From positions 186,001 to 250,000 of the forward strand of contig JADJEQ010000003.1 in assembly GCA_016709025.1 (NCBI GenBank): 64,000 nt of DNA, given 5' to 3'. This document shows, piece after piece, positions 1 to 9,858 of this stretch (the first letter of the stretch is position 1; every line of letters starts with the position of its first letter). The DNA is from Bacteroidales bacterium. GTDB taxonomy: Bacteria > Bacteroidota > Bacteroidia > Bacteroidales > Lentimicrobiaceae. Under the pieces are notes generated by a model, which was not told where the DNA came from, ran no database searches, and saw nothing but the letters and a program-made list of their open reading frames with translations. The position numbers and the translations under genes were made by a program.

Positions 1-671
1 TTTTTTTATTGAATTTTACTGAATAGAAGAAATTTTGATTGGTGAAAACTTCATAGGGTATATATCAACCAGGCATTAAAATGTAATGGGCTTTAAATAA
101 AAAAAACAATAAAAAAGAACAAATAAAATTTTCAACACATGCATATTATTAGATATGAAACAATGGGATACAACCCCGATTTGCCCATATTGCACTTTTG
201 AAATACTTTGTTGCTGTTAACCGGTTAATCTGCACAAAAAGGTATATATCCGTGTAATTCTATAACAATCAGCTATTCATATCTAATTTCGGGAATCAAT
301 CCCATGTTAAAGGCAAAGCTTCTTGCCCCTCCGGCCAGCAGGCAGGTTAGTGTCATACTCTTTATAATTTTAACCAGACAGTAGTGATTCTGAATATAAT
401 AAATTATTCCTTTTAAAATAAATATATGATTCCTTTATTTCAAAAGCGATGTTTTACGGACCTTAAAATTAACTGTTAAAATGTCGTACACATAAAACAC
501 CTGATATTAAAGAGTTTCAAAACACTTAATAAAATTATTTATTTTCCATACCTGACTGATTTAATAATTTATGGAATGCAATTTGATGCAAATCGCACCA
601 GTTATTCGAAAATTACTCATAAGATTATATTCGCTCTTCAGTTCTCAGATATATTCAAACTTAAATTAAAA
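1..671. other. AT-rich non-coding stretch
   Basis: No convincing gene in any frame. The stretch is strongly AT-rich with frequent stops. A short GC-rich patch near 328-346 (GGCCAGCAGGCAGG) resembles a degenerate copy of GC-rich intergenic repeats often found in Bacteroidota. The reading frame of the next gene is open back to 576, but its signal peptide starts only at 672/675, so 576-671 is probably leader. Confidence 0.5.
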
Positions 672-2169
672 ATGATGAAAAAAGTTTCCGGCTTTACCAT
701 TGCAATGTTTATAACGGCTGTTCTTTCAGCCTTAACCACACACGCCCAATACTCAACGTTCAGGCTATCTGATTACAAAAACCCTGATTACCTCTATCAA
801 TCGCTGGTGCTGGATTTCGCTTTCGGCAGCAGATTAAGTCTCATAGACGAGCGTGAACTACGTGATTTTAATTACAACAATTTTTCGCTTGGGCTGGATG
901 CCGGCGGAAATTATCAGAGATTTTCAAATTCATTGAAGCGGCAAAGTGATCTGGGAATTTCACTCAATGCGGGTATTCATTCCAGTAATTCCGGATATAA
1001 ATTTACCGAACCGAACCAGGAAAATACATCTGATAGATTCAGGCATTCTGAGCAGCTGGAAATTGATTTGGCGGAAAGGTTCTATAACAGGAACAGGTAT
1101 TATTTCGAGGTCAATGCTGTGATGAATAATTTTTATGGTGCAAGTTTCACTGAAGAAGAGAATAAAACGGATACATCGGTTTATTCGTCTGATTATAATC
1201 AGAAAAATTTCAACAACTCAATATCTGCGTCATTTTTGGTGGGCAAAGGCCGCATCGAACAGGTTCAGGATGCGAGGCTGGCCCTTTACCTGCTGGAAGA
1301 TCTGCACAAGTTGAACAGAGATAAGCGGGCTGCCACTGATGGAGAAATAATTGAACTTTCAGAACTTATTACCTCTTTGAAGTACAAACGATTTTTCGAT
1401 GACCGTTTACGAAAAATCGCTGAAATCACCGCCATTGATTCATTTATGCAAAAAAAGGCATTGCAGGGATGCCGGATATTTTACTTCACTGAACGATAAC
1501 TGGATTTATGCCAACAATCCGGCCAGATACAGCGGCTACAGGGTTTTTACCGGAATTGAGGCAACCCTTTTATACAACACTGCCAATGACCACAAAGAAG
1601 TATTTGAACCTTTCCCGGAACTTGTAAAATCAACAAATACCACGACGGAAACAGGATTGTTTTTTGTAGCCGGTGTTAGAAGTGAAAAGCCACTTAATCT
1701 GAAATGGCAAAGGTCGGCCGGTTTAAAAGGTCGACTGGGTATGAAACAGGAATTCATCTCCCTTGAAGAGTTTGAAACAGCTATAACCGATACCACCACA
1801 AAAATGTACAATGAATCCGTTCCATCAATACAACTCGCAGCAGACTGGGGATATGGGTTCTACCCGAATTCCAGAACCTGGCTGGTATTTAACTGGGAAC
1901 TGACTGGTGGATATAATCAGAGAGAACAGGGAACTACAAAGGAAGATAAAACTGGTGTACAGAACGACTTTTACCTCTTTACCGGGCCGGATTTATCAGC
2001 TTATTATTATATTTCTGAAAAAATCAGGTTAAGCCTGAATATCAATGGTCAGTTCAGTCTGGAAAATACTGAATTTACCGGTGTTGATATTCCTGACAAT
2101 GAAAACAAGTACAAAAACGTACAATGGGGCCATTCCATCACGGCATCGCTGAACTACAGTTTGTTTTAA
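672..2169 (+). CDS. Putative outer-membrane beta-barrel protein, reading frame broken
   Basis: Function not recognised. Two adjacent frames, 672-1499 and about 1399-2169, form one protein of about 500 residues. It has a signal peptide (residues 1-26, ending THAQ), alternating aromatic/polar beta strands, and a C terminus ending in SLNYSLF, typical of an outer-membrane barrel. The break is best explained by two missing bases. One extra A in the A7 run at 1450-1456 and one extra T in the T4 run at 1479-1482 give a smooth junction reading GIAGMPDIFTSLNDNW. Two Met codons (672, 675) precede the signal peptide, and I prefer these to the upstream Met at 576, which adds a non-signal extension. It converges on the FAS1 gene, with a shared terminator between them. 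Barrel nature is inferred; the frame break is seen directly. Confidence 0.6.
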
Positions 2170-2200
2170 AAATATACAACGAAGAATCAACCAATCAAAA

Positions 2201-2227
2201 AAGCCTGCCGGTATCACCGGCAGGCTT
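2201..2227. terminator. Bidirectional intrinsic terminator
   Basis: A perfect 12-bp stem (AAGCCTGCCGGT with its complement) around a 3-nt ATC loop, flanked by an A-run on the left and T-rich sequence on the right. It lies between two convergent genes and can serve both. Confidence 0.85.
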
Positions 2228-2249
2228 TCTAAAGTTGTCGAGAAATTAA

Positions 2250-3179
2250 TTAAGGAAGTAAAACTGCATCGATCACATGAATCACACCATTTGATCCCTG
2301 TACATCGGTTGCAACCACATTGGCATTTCCATTCAATTTTACACCCATTGTATTGGCTACAACGTCGATGTTGCTGCCGGCCTTAAGGGTTGGTACCATA
2401 CCTGTTGAAACCTGGGAAGCCAGTATATTACCTGAAACAACATGATAAAGAAGGATTGGGGTCAGTTGTTCTTCGGTCAGATTTTCAATACCGGAAACAC
2501 CCAATACTGCAAAAAGTGCATTGAAAGCGTCGTTTGTTGGTGCAAAGACCGTAAAAGGTCCCGGGGCACTAAGTGCTTCAACCAAACCAGCCTTCACTAC
2601 CGCCTGAACCAGGATACTGAAATCCGGGTTGTTAATGGCATGACTTACAACACTTGCAGGAAGAATTACTTTATCAATGGCATGAATAACGCCATTGGAA
2701 GCCAAAACGTCAACTGTAACCACCTTGCTTCCATCAACCATAACACTACTGCCCTTATTGATAAAAATCTTAACTTTATTTTCACCCGGGGCAGTGTTGT
2801 TAAACGTTTCAGCATAACCTGTGGCGATGTCCGAAGATTTAACATTACCTGAAATAACATGATTAAGCAAAATCGGTTTAAGTGTTTCTGCACTTAAATC
2901 GTTGATACCAGAAACTCCCAATTGGGCAAACAGAGCGTTGAAGGCCTCGTTGGTCGGAGCAAATACGGTGAATGGACCTGCACCTTCAAGGGTTGATACC
3001 AGTCCGGCCTTATCCAGGGCCTGAACGAGAATTGAAAAGTCAGCATTGGAGGAAGCAACCTCAACAATGTTTTTCGGATCCATTTGATCTTCATCTTCAT
3101 CTTTTGAGCACGAAGAAAATAAGGTTACGGCTGCTATTGCAATAATTGCAAAACGGAATTTTAAAAAATTTGTTTTCAT
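2250..3179 (-). CDS. Fasciclin (FAS1) domain lipoprotein, two FAS1 repeats
   Basis: A 309-residue exported lipoprotein. The N terminus is a lipoprotein signal with lipobox LFSSC (Cys near residue 24) followed by an acidic KDEDEDQ tether. Two tandem FAS1 domains follow (about 38-172 and 178-309). Each carries the family signatures GPFTVFAPTNEAF or its close variant, an LLNHV/LLYHV strand, and a terminal NGVIHxID motif. FAS1 domains generally mediate adhesion or surface interactions; the ligand here is unknown. The gene stands alone, with a shared terminator at its 3' end and about 190 bp of AT-rich sequence upstream. Family call is firm; role is not. Confidence 0.93.
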   Translation of the reverse strand: MKTNFLKFRFAIIAIAAVTLFSSCSKDEDEDQMDPKNIVEVASSNADFSILVQALDKAGLVSTLEGAGPFTVFAPTNEAFNALFAQLGVSGINDLSAETLKPILLNHVISGNVKSSDIATGYAETFNNTAPGENKVKIFINKGSSVMVDGSKVVTVDVLASNGVIHAIDKVILPASVVSHAINNPDFSILVQAVVKAGLVEALSAPGPFTVFAPTNDAFNALFAVLGVSGIENLTEEQLTPILLYHVVSGNILASQVSTGMVPTLKAGSNIDVVANTMGVKLNGNANVVATDVQGSNGVIHVIDAVLLP

Positions 3180-3367
3180 GGTTTAAATTTGTTTAAGGTT
3201 TAGTTTAATTTGTTAAACACATTGAATAAACCAAGGGAAGGAGATTTTGTTTAATTATTTTATCATTTCCTTAAACATTATTGTTAAAATTTCATAACTA
3301 TTTACGTATAACATTGATTTAATGACACATAACACAAATGAAAATTAAGGTTTAAATTTATAATCCG

Positions 3368-4647
3368 TTATGCGCTGCCCTTTCCGGGTTTCATAATCAG
3401 CCTGAGAGATTGGTCGTAAGTCATATAATTCCATAACCAGTTGATAAAAATCAACATGCGGTTTTTAACACCTACAATAGACATCAGGTGAACAAACATC
3501 CACACAAGCCAGGCAAAGAATCCCTGAAATCGCCAGAAAGGAAGATCTACGACCGCCTTATTGCGGCCAATGGTGGCCATTGATCCCTTATCAAGGTACC
3601 GGAAGGGTTTCAGTTTTTGCTGATTGATTTCCCTCTTCAGGTTTTTAGCCAGGTTAGCAGCCTGTTGAATCGCCACCTGTGCAACCTGGGGATGACCATT
3701 GGGAGATGTTTCTGATTCGATCAGGGCTATGTCCCCGATCGCAAAACCGAATCCAGACCTTTAATCCGGTTATACATATCAACAAGTATCCGGTTTCCAC
3801 GACCGGTATATACACCGGCCAATCCTTCGGGAGCCTCCCCTTTTATACCCGCTGCCCAGATCAGAGTATGTGCTTTCAGGTGTTCTCCGTTATGCAAAAG
3901 GACCTTGTCATTTTCGTAACCGGTGACCTGGATACCCGTTAGAATATTCACACCCAGTTTTTCAAGAAAAGCGGCTGCTTTTGACGAGGAAGATGCGGAC
4001 ATACTGGACAGAAGAGTCGCAGACGCCTCGACAAGGTAAATCTTCATTTTCCTGAAATTCAGCTCAGGATAATCCTTTGGCAAAACGTAGGTACGCATTT
4101 CAGCCAGTGCACCGGCCAGTTCAACTCCGGTCGGGCCTCCTCCGACAATCACCGTATTCAACAATGATTCTATTTCGGTGGGATCATCACTCGTAAGGGC
4201 TGCTTCATAGTTTTTCAGGATCGAATTACGCAGGTTCAGGGCCTCTCCCACTGTTTTCATAGGCAAAGAAGCATCGGCGATGGGTTTCATACCGAAGAAG
4301 TTGGTATTTGCTCCGGTAGCAACAACCAGGTAATCATAATGAACGTCACCAAGCGTAGTTTGTACCAGCTTTTCATCTGCATTTATGTGCACAACATCGG
4401 TTAAACGGATATGGAGATTGTTTTGCTTTTGAAATATTTTACGCAAAGGGAAGGAAATTGCACTGGGCTCAAGACCTGCAGTTGCAACCTGGTAAAAAAG
4501 TGGTTGAAACTGGTGAAAATTATTCCGGTCGATCAATACGATCTGCAGATCACTCTTGCGAAGCGCTCTTACAAGTTTCAGACCGGCAAATCCAGCTCCG
4601 ATAACAACAACACGTTTTCGGGCTGTATCCGGGATATTTAATGGCAT
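3368..4647 (-). CDS. ndh: Type II NADH dehydrogenase (NDH-2), frameshifted in the given sequence
   Basis: A single-subunit, FAD-containing NADH:quinone oxidoreductase of the membrane face, which does not pump protons. The first 300 residues carry the N-terminal FAD-binding Rossmann motif VVVIGAGFAGL (residues 13-23), the second nucleotide-binding motif VIVGGGPTGVELAG and a WAAGIKG segment. The frame then terminates at 3727. One base added to the A4 run at 3743-3746 restores the invariant C-terminal FAD motif FAIGDIA. It then continues into the 3368-3676 frame, which holds the membrane-associated tail (WMFVHLMSIVGVKNR). The total of about 427 residues is normal for NDH-2. I read the break as a missing base, since both halves are otherwise well conserved. 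Transcribed alone, leftward. Confidence 0.9.
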
Positions 4648-4803
4648 AGAATTCTGATTTCAGGCATTAACAACAATTCATTCCGGGTTTTGCCCTAAAA
4701 AATCTGAAAAATATCATTCTATTGCTTCTTCCGGGAAGTTGATGAAACCATAAACCAGGAAGTACTTTCAGTCAAATAATCCGACCAGCAGTCGAATCTT
4801 TAG

Positions 4804-4811
4804 TAACTTTG
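4804..4811 (+). promoter_or_regulatory. Bacteroidota -7 promoter element (TAACTTTG)
   Basis: Matches the Bacteroidota consensus TAnnTTTG and lies 33 bp before the CotH gene start. No clear -33 TTTG at the ideal spacing. Confidence 0.6.
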
Positions 4812-4844
4812 TGACATTATAATTCACAACTACAGTTACTTCCC

Positions 4845-7103
4845 ATGATCAGATTTGCATCTTTCATTTTAATGCTTTCAGGACTCATTTTCACAATCCG
4901 ATCAAATGCCCAGCCACTTCTCCCTGCAGACGGAGAACTTTATATCAAAAGTGTGGTCCCACGTTTGGATATCCTGATCAATCCCGATACCCTGAACTGG
5001 ATTTACGATCATGTGGAAAGTGACCAGGAGTTTCATGCGGTTTTTGTTTTTGATAACGGAAACGTGCACGATACCATCAGGGATATTGGGTTCAGGCTAA
5101 GAGGCAATACTTCAAGGTATTCAGCCAAGAAATCCTTTAAGGTATCATTCAATACCTGGGTTCAGGGCCGGAAATACCATGGCGTTGAAAAAATGAATCT
5201 GAACGGAGAGCACAACGACCCATCGGTGGTCAGGGCCAGGCTGTTCTGGGATATAACCCGTCGCTCAGAAGTTGCCGGTGCCAGGGAAAATCATGTACAG
5301 GTTTTCATCAATGGGAATTATTACGGACTTTACCTGAATTGCGAACACATCGATGAAGAATTTGTAAAAACATATTTTGACAACAACAATGGAAACCTAT
5401 ATAAATGTCTGTATCCGGCCGACCTCTCCTACCGGGGATCCGATCCTGATTCATATAAATTCATGTCGGGCGACCATCGTACCTACGAACTAAAAACCAA
5501 TGAAGAAGCCGATGATTACAGCGATTTAGCTGAGTTTATCAACATTTTAAACAATACTCCGTTAGCGGAACTGCCCTGTGAACTTGAAAAAGTATTTAAT
5601 GTTCAGGATTATCTTAAGATTGCTGCCATTGATATATTAACTGCCAACTGGGATGGTTATATCTTCAACAACAACAACTTTTATTTATACCACAATTCGC
5701 AATCCGGATTGTTTGAATACATCCCTTACGATACCGACAATACTTTCGGGATTGACTGGTTTGGCATTGACTGGGCTACCAGAGACATATACCATTGGTC
5801 GAACAGCGGCGACAACAGACCTTTGTACACCCGCCTGATGCAGGTACCCGAATATAAGGCCTGGTATACATATTACGTTAAACAGGTTATCACAGAAGTA
5901 ACCGGAAATCAGGATTTTTTGAATACTATACCTGCACTTCAGTCACAACTGGATGATTATATCGCCACCGACCCTTACTATCCGCTCGATTATGGCTATA
6001 CACTCAATTCGTTCAATACTTCGTTTACTGAGGGTACCGGCGCCCATGTGCCCATAGGAATACAGCCATTTATAAACATCAGAAACAGCGTGGCTCTTTC
6101 TCAGGCCAATAGCTCCAATGCGTTGCCAGTATTGAAATATATTACGCACAATTCGCCAAATTCAGGACAGAATATGGTTGTATATGCCTGGGCGGAAGAT
6201 GAGAGCCTGGCTTCCGTTGTGCTCGAGTACAGGACAAACGGTAACGCATGGCAAACAGCAGTCATGCGCGATGATGGTCAGAATGGCGATGCTGTTGTTG
6301 CTGACAGGATTTTTACTGCAGTCATTCCGGGAATGCCTGGCAATACACTTGTTGAATTTATTGTAAAAGCCACAGATAACAGTCAGCAAACTTCTTCAAA
6401 GCCATGCAATCCGGTGCAGTATTTCATTCCTTCAGGCAATGCTTACAACCTGTATATCAATGAGTTTATGGCCAGTAACAGTTCGACCATTACCGACGAT
6501 CAGGGCGAATATGAGGACTGGATTGAACTATACAATGGAGGTTCAGTACCTGTGTGGCTGGGCGATAAGTACCTGACTGACAACCTTGGGAGCCCTGATA
6601 AATGGGCTTTACCGGATATTTCCATGCCCGCAGGATCGTTTTTGCTGGTCTGGGCCGACGGACAGCCCGAACAGGGCACGCTGCACACCAATTACAAATT
6701 AGACAAGGATGCTGAGGAAATAGGATTGTTTGATAATGCTGCTTCCGGATATGCACTGCTCGATGGATTTAGCTATACTTTTCAATCAACTGATATTTCC
6801 ATGGGCAGAATAACAGATGCTGCAGCAGAATGGAAGTTTTTCGACATACCAACCCCAGGCAGCACCAACAGCCTGGTCGGAATTGAAGCAAATCCATTAA
6901 ACAGACTTGTATTCTGGCCAAACCCGGTGAGTAACGGAACCATATATTTCAAAGAGAATATAAACTTCTCCATTTATGATCTTGCTGGCCGCAGACTATC
7001 GGCTTTCAGAAATACTTTGAAGGCCGACATCTCATTCCTGAAGCCGGGTCTGTATCTGATTGTCGCAGAAAACGGATCATCAATGAAGTTGTTGGCGAAT
7101 TAA
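4845..7103 (+). CDS. Secreted CotH-kinase family protein with lamin-tail domain and T9SS sorting signal
   Basis: A 752-residue exported protein: signal peptide (1-22, ending SNAQ), a CotH domain (about 40-400), a region with beta-sandwich character, a lamin-tail domain (about 535-645) and a C-terminal type A T9SS sorting domain (about 685-752). CotH signatures include FRLRGNTS near residue 83, the NGNYYGLY and CEHIDEEF segments, and an acidic YDTDNTFG motif near 290. The lamin-tail domain shows INEFMASN and DWIELYN. The C-terminal domain has the WPNPVSNG motif, IYDLAGR and the LKPGLYLI strand. CotH proteins phosphorylate proteins in Bacillus spores; whether this bacterial surface version is a kinase is not known. 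It should be exported to the cell surface by T9SS. Monocistronic, ending at a strong terminator. Confidence 0.9.
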   Translation: MIRFASFILMLSGLIFTIRSNAQPLLPADGELYIKSVVPRLDILINPDTLNWIYDHVESDQEFHAVFVFDNGNVHDTIRDIGFRLRGNTSRYSAKKSFKVSFNTWVQGRKYHGVEKMNLNGEHNDPSVVRARLFWDITRRSEVAGARENHVQVFINGNYYGLYLNCEHIDEEFVKTYFDNNNGNLYKCLYPADLSYRGSDPDSYKFMSGDHRTYELKTNEEADDYSDLAEFINILNNTPLAELPCELEKVFNVQDYLKIAAIDILTANWDGYIFNNNNFYLYHNSQSGLFEYIPYDTDNTFGIDWFGIDWATRDIYHWSNSGDNRPLYTRLMQVPEYKAWYTYYVKQVITEVTGNQDFLNTIPALQSQLDDYIATDPYYPLDYGYTLNSFNTSFTEGTGAHVPIGIQPFINIRNSVALSQANSSNALPVLKYITHNSPNSGQNMVVYAWAEDESLASVVLEYRTNGNAWQTAVMRDDGQNGDAVVADRIFTAVIPGMPGNTLVEFIVKATDNSQQTSSKPCNPVQYFIPSGNAYNLYINEFMASNSSTITDDQGEYEDWIELYNGGSVPVWLGDKYLTDNLGSPDKWALPDISMPAGSFLLVWADGQPEQGTLHTNYKLDKDAEEIGLFDNAASGYALLDGFSYTFQSTDISMGRITDAAAEWKFFDIPTPGSTNSLVGIEANPLNRLVFWPNPVSNGTIYFKENINFSIYDLAGRRLSAFRNTLKADISFLKPGLYLIVAENGSSMKLLAN

Positions 7104-7216
7104 TTCTCAAACCAGTTTTTTTCAAAGCTTTCAACAGCCGTTAAGGGTAACCGAAAAGTAAAGCCTGTCCGGAAATATGTTGAATGTTTGAGCCGCAATC
7201 AATGATACTGTGCTTT

Positions 7217-7260
7217 AAATAAGAAATCCCGATGCCAAACGACATCGGGATTTCTTATTT
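7217..7260. terminator. Bidirectional intrinsic terminator with 18-bp perfect stem
   Basis: AAATAAGAAATCCCGATG pairs with a perfect complement across an 8-nt loop. The outer A/T-rich part of the stem supplies the U-tract in both directions. It lies 114 bp after the CotH gene and also faces the convergent pfkA. Confidence 0.9.
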
Positions 7261-7316
7261 AAGATTTGTTTAATTTAATCCATTGTCCGCAAGGAAGATT
7301 CCAGATAACACAGGTA

Positions 7317-7414
7317 ACTCTTCTTACAACTTACTTCCTACCTTTTACCTCTTACCCCTTACCTCTTACCTCTTACCTCAGACTTTGTACTTTGTACTTT
7401 TTACTTTTTACTTA
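7317..7414 (-). repeat. Low-complexity word tract downstream of pfkA
   Basis: On the plus strand this is built of CTTACCTCTTACC and TACTTTGTACTTTTTACTT words. On the sense strand of pfkA it is purine-rich (AAAAAGTAAAAAGTACAAAG, then GGTAAGAGG). It starts only about 10 bp after the pfkA stop and carries no gene. Confidence 0.8.
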
Positions 7415-7422
7415 TGTCACCT

Positions 7423-8517
7423 TTAGTCTCCGAAGCACATCCCAATTCCGCGGGCAGTTTTCATGAGTGCAGTATCGGGTTCAACGAGGTTAGGTTTCAT
7501 AATGGCTTCTTTCAGGGTAACAGATGTGATATGCGGGTGACGGTATGAAACCATGCGACCATAATCACCCGCCAAAGCAAGTTCAAAAGCCTTGACACCA
7601 TATTGGGTAGCCAAAACGCGGTCATAAGCGATGGGAATACCCCCGCGTTGCAAGTGTCCAAGCACAGTGGTCCGGATACTGTGTTCACATCCGGCCTGCT
7701 TCAATTCTTCCTCAAAACGGAAACCAACGCCACCCAGTTTCATATTTTCGTAGCCAACTTCCTTACTTTTTGATCCGATGATATCACCATGAATATTATG
7801 GGCACCTTCGGCAATTACAACATTTACGAATCCACGGCCCTTATCAAAACGCTTATCAATGCGTTCCATTACTTTCTCAACATCATAAGGAAATTCAGGC
7901 AACAGGCAGATTTCAGCGCCTCCGGCAACGGCAGCATTGAGTGCTATCCAGCCAGCGTTGCGGCCCATAACCTCCAGAACCTGAACGCGGTTATGGCTTG
8001 CTGCGGTAGTAACCAGCTTATCAACAGCCTCAGTAGCTATCTGAATGGCAGTCTGGAAGCCGAAAGTGGCGTCAGTTGCCGAAAGATCGTTGTCGATGGT
8101 TTTGGGAACCCCAATGATGTTCAGGCCTTTTTCAAACAGGGCCTGTGAGATCCGCTGGGAACCATCACCTCCAATATTAATTACAGCATCAATACCGAGG
8201 TATTGAATCTTACGGATCATTTCATCAGAGCGGTCAACCGCGATGTATGTTCCGTCGTTCTGTTTAACAGGCCATGCAAATGGACCACCTTTGTTGGTGG
8301 TTTGCAGAATAGTACCACCCTGATAGTGAATTCCTGAAACAGCTTTTTCGTCCAGTATGACGATTTCGGTAGGCTCACGTAAAATTCCGTTAAATGCTTC
8401 AATACTTCCGACAACTTCCCAGTCTTTTTCGCGGGAGGCTCGCTTCACAATGGCGCGGATAACCGCATTGAGTCCCGGACAGTCACCTCCTCCGGTAAGA
8501 ACTAATACCCTCTTCAT
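7423..8517 (-). CDS. pfkA: 6-phosphofructokinase
   Basis: Phosphorylates fructose 6-phosphate to fructose 1,6-bisphosphate in cytosolic glycolysis. At 364 residues it has the nucleotide loop TGGGDCPGLNA (8-18), GGDGS (116-120), the catalytic PKTIDND motif (138-144) and the substrate-binding MGRNAGW motif (184-190). Gly at the second position of GGDGS usually indicates ATP as donor, whereas the Lys of PKTIDND is commoner among pyrophosphate-type and mixed-clade enzymes. The phosphoryl donor is therefore probably ATP but not certain. It is divergent from mgsA, so two genes controlling triose-phosphate flux share one intergenic region. A good TAnnTTTG box lies 64-71 bp upstream. Confidence 0.95.
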   Translation of the reverse strand: MKRVLVLTGGGDCPGLNAVIRAIVKRASREKDWEVVGSIEAFNGILREPTEIVILDEKAVSGIHYQGGTILQTTNKGGPFAWPVKQNDGTYIAVDRSDEMIRKIQYLGIDAVINIGGDGSQRISQALFEKGLNIIGVPKTIDNDLSATDATFGFQTAIQIATEAVDKLVTTAASHNRVQVLEVMGRNAGWIALNAAVAGGAEICLLPEFPYDVEKVMERIDKRFDKGRGFVNVVIAEGAHNIHGDIIGSKSKEVGYENMKLGGVGFRFEEELKQAGCEHSIRTTVLGHLQRGGIPIAYDRVLATQYGVKAFELALAGDYGRMVSYRHPHITSVTLKEAIMKPNLVEPDTALMKTARGIGMCFGD

Positions 8518-8580
8518 AGAGTTTTTACTTTAATTTTGAATAACTTAAGTCTTTTTTGTTTTGTTTCTGAAAAAACGCTG

Positions 8581-8588
8581 CAAAATTA
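8581..8588 (-). promoter_or_regulatory. -7 promoter element for pfkA (TAATTTTG)
   Basis: Read on the minus strand, TAATTTTG is an exact TAnnTTTG match followed by CAGCG. It is placed so that the pfkA leader would be roughly 55-60 nt. No clean -33 TTTG seen. Confidence 0.65.
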
Positions 8589-8671
8589 CAAAAAAATCCG
8601 ATTGAATTTAGTACGGCAGGCTTTCCAGTCAATATACCGGCTGATTTAACGTAAACTTAACAAGAAATGAT

Positions 8672-8679
8672 TACTTTCG
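8672..8679 (+). promoter_or_regulatory. -7 promoter-like element for mgsA operon (TACTTTCG)
   Basis: One mismatch to TAnnTTTG (TTCG), followed by CACCTTTG. It lies 19 bp before the mgsA start codon, giving a very short leader, as is common in Bacteroidota. Confidence 0.5.
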
Positions 8680-8697
8680 CACCTTTGAAAAAACCTT

Positions 8698-9168
8698 ATG
8701 GAAAGAAGGAAAAAACTGGCATTGGTAGCACACGATAACCGCAAACAGGACCTGATTGAATGGGTTGAGTTTAATGCCCTGAAATTGCGTGAGCACCAGA
8801 TCGTCTGCACCGGAACAACCGGCAAATTAATTGAGCAACAACTTCGGTCAAGCCTGACCGACGAACAATATGGCGAGTTTGAAGTAGTCAAACTAAAATC
8901 CGGCCCACTGGGTGGTGATCAGCAACTCGGTGCGATGATCGTTGATGGTAAGATCGACCTTATGATTTTCTTCTGGGACCCCATGCAGCCTCAGCCTCAT
9001 GATGTAGACGTGAAAGCTTTGCTCAGGATTACAGTACTTTATAATATTCCGACCGCCTGCAACAGGTCAACTGCTGATTTCCTTATCTCTTCGCATCTCT
9101 TTACAGAAGCATATCATCCAAGGATCAAGGATTATGGCAGTTACATTAACCGTGAAGTGAAAATGTAA
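8698..9168 (+). CDS. mgsA: Methylglyoxal synthase
   Basis: Converts dihydroxyacetone phosphate to methylglyoxal and phosphate, the entry to the glycolytic bypass used when phosphorylated sugars accumulate. The 156 residues cover the whole family fold. Visible are the N-terminal ALVAHDNRK strand, the phosphate-binding CTGTTG turn, the catalytic SGPLGGDQQLG loop, FFWDPMQPQPHD and the NRSTADF motif near the C terminus. It opens a four-gene operon: the next ORF starts inside its stop codon (TAATG), then two M16 peptidases follow closely. Divergence from pfkA fits a role in balancing upper-glycolytic flux. Identification is firm. Confidence 0.95.
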   Translation: MERRKKLALVAHDNRKQDLIEWVEFNALKLREHQIVCTGTTGKLIEQQLRSSLTDEQYGEFEVVKLKSGPLGGDQQLGAMIVDGKIDLMIFFWDPMQPQPHDVDVKALLRITVLYNIPTACNRSTADFLISSHLFTEAYHPRIKDYGSYINREVKM

Positions 9169-9833
9169 TGAATCCAGGCTTAACCGCAATCTTCGACATG
9201 GATGGTGTACTGGTCGATAATTTCGCCTGGCACCTGCTCGCATGGGAAACATTCTGCAAAAGACACGGGAAGCAGATTTCTGCTGATGATTTCCGTGAAC
9301 ATATTTTTGGCGGCAACAATCCCGATCATTTAAAATATATTTTTGGTAATGATATCAGTACCAGCCTGATTGAAAAATACAGCAATGAAAAGGAGAAGAT
9401 TTACCGTGAACTTTATTCCGGCAATGTTATTCCGGTAAATGGGCTGGTCACGTTTCTCCACGATTTACGGAAGAATAAAATTCCGATGGCAATTGCCACT
9501 TCGGCCGAAAGAACAAATGTGGATTTTATCCTTCAGGCAATCGGATGTGTCGGCCTGTTTGATGTGATTGCAGATGCATCCATGATCAGGAAAGGAAAAC
9601 CTGATCCTGAAGTGTTTTTAAAAGCTGCTTCTTTGTCAGGTTCAAAACCTTCAGAATGTGTAGTTTTCGAAGATTCGTTGAAAGGTATTGAGGCCGGTCT
9701 CAGGGCGCAAATGAAAGTAATTGGTGTTGCCACCACACATTATTATGCCGAATTAACTGAAGCTCACAACGTTATTACAAATTTTACAGAAATCACCCCT
9801 GGCGACTTGTTCAAGTTGATAAAGAATCCCTAA
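9168..9833 (+). CDS. HAD-superfamily phosphatase/phosphoglucomutase-like protein
   Basis: A 221-residue HAD hydrolase with an alpha-helical cap placed like beta-phosphoglucomutase. Motif I is FDMDGVLVDN (nucleophile Asp10, Asp12), motif II is ATSAERT, motif III is the Lys of RKGKPDPEVF and motif IV is VVFEDSLKGIEAG. The family dephosphorylates or isomerises small phosphosugars; the substrate cannot be read from the sequence. The start overlaps the mgsA stop by one base, so the two are probably translationally coupled. A phosphosugar substrate linked to the triose-phosphate node is plausible but inferred. Confidence 0.9.
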   Translation: MNPGLTAIFDMDGVLVDNFAWHLLAWETFCKRHGKQISADDFREHIFGGNNPDHLKYIFGNDISTSLIEKYSNEKEKIYRELYSGNVIPVNGLVTFLHDLRKNKIPMAIATSAERTNVDFILQAIGCVGLFDVIADASMIRKGKPDPEVFLKAASLSGSKPSECVVFEDSLKGIEAGLRAQMKVIGVATTHYYAELTEAHNVITNFTEITPGDLFKLIKNP

Positions 9834-9858
9834 CCAACAACCCTATAATCATCCAATT

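Noticed and set aside
576..674. Upstream start of the first outer-membrane gene
   Set aside because: The extension contains no signal peptide and precedes a proper MMKK signal start at 672/675.
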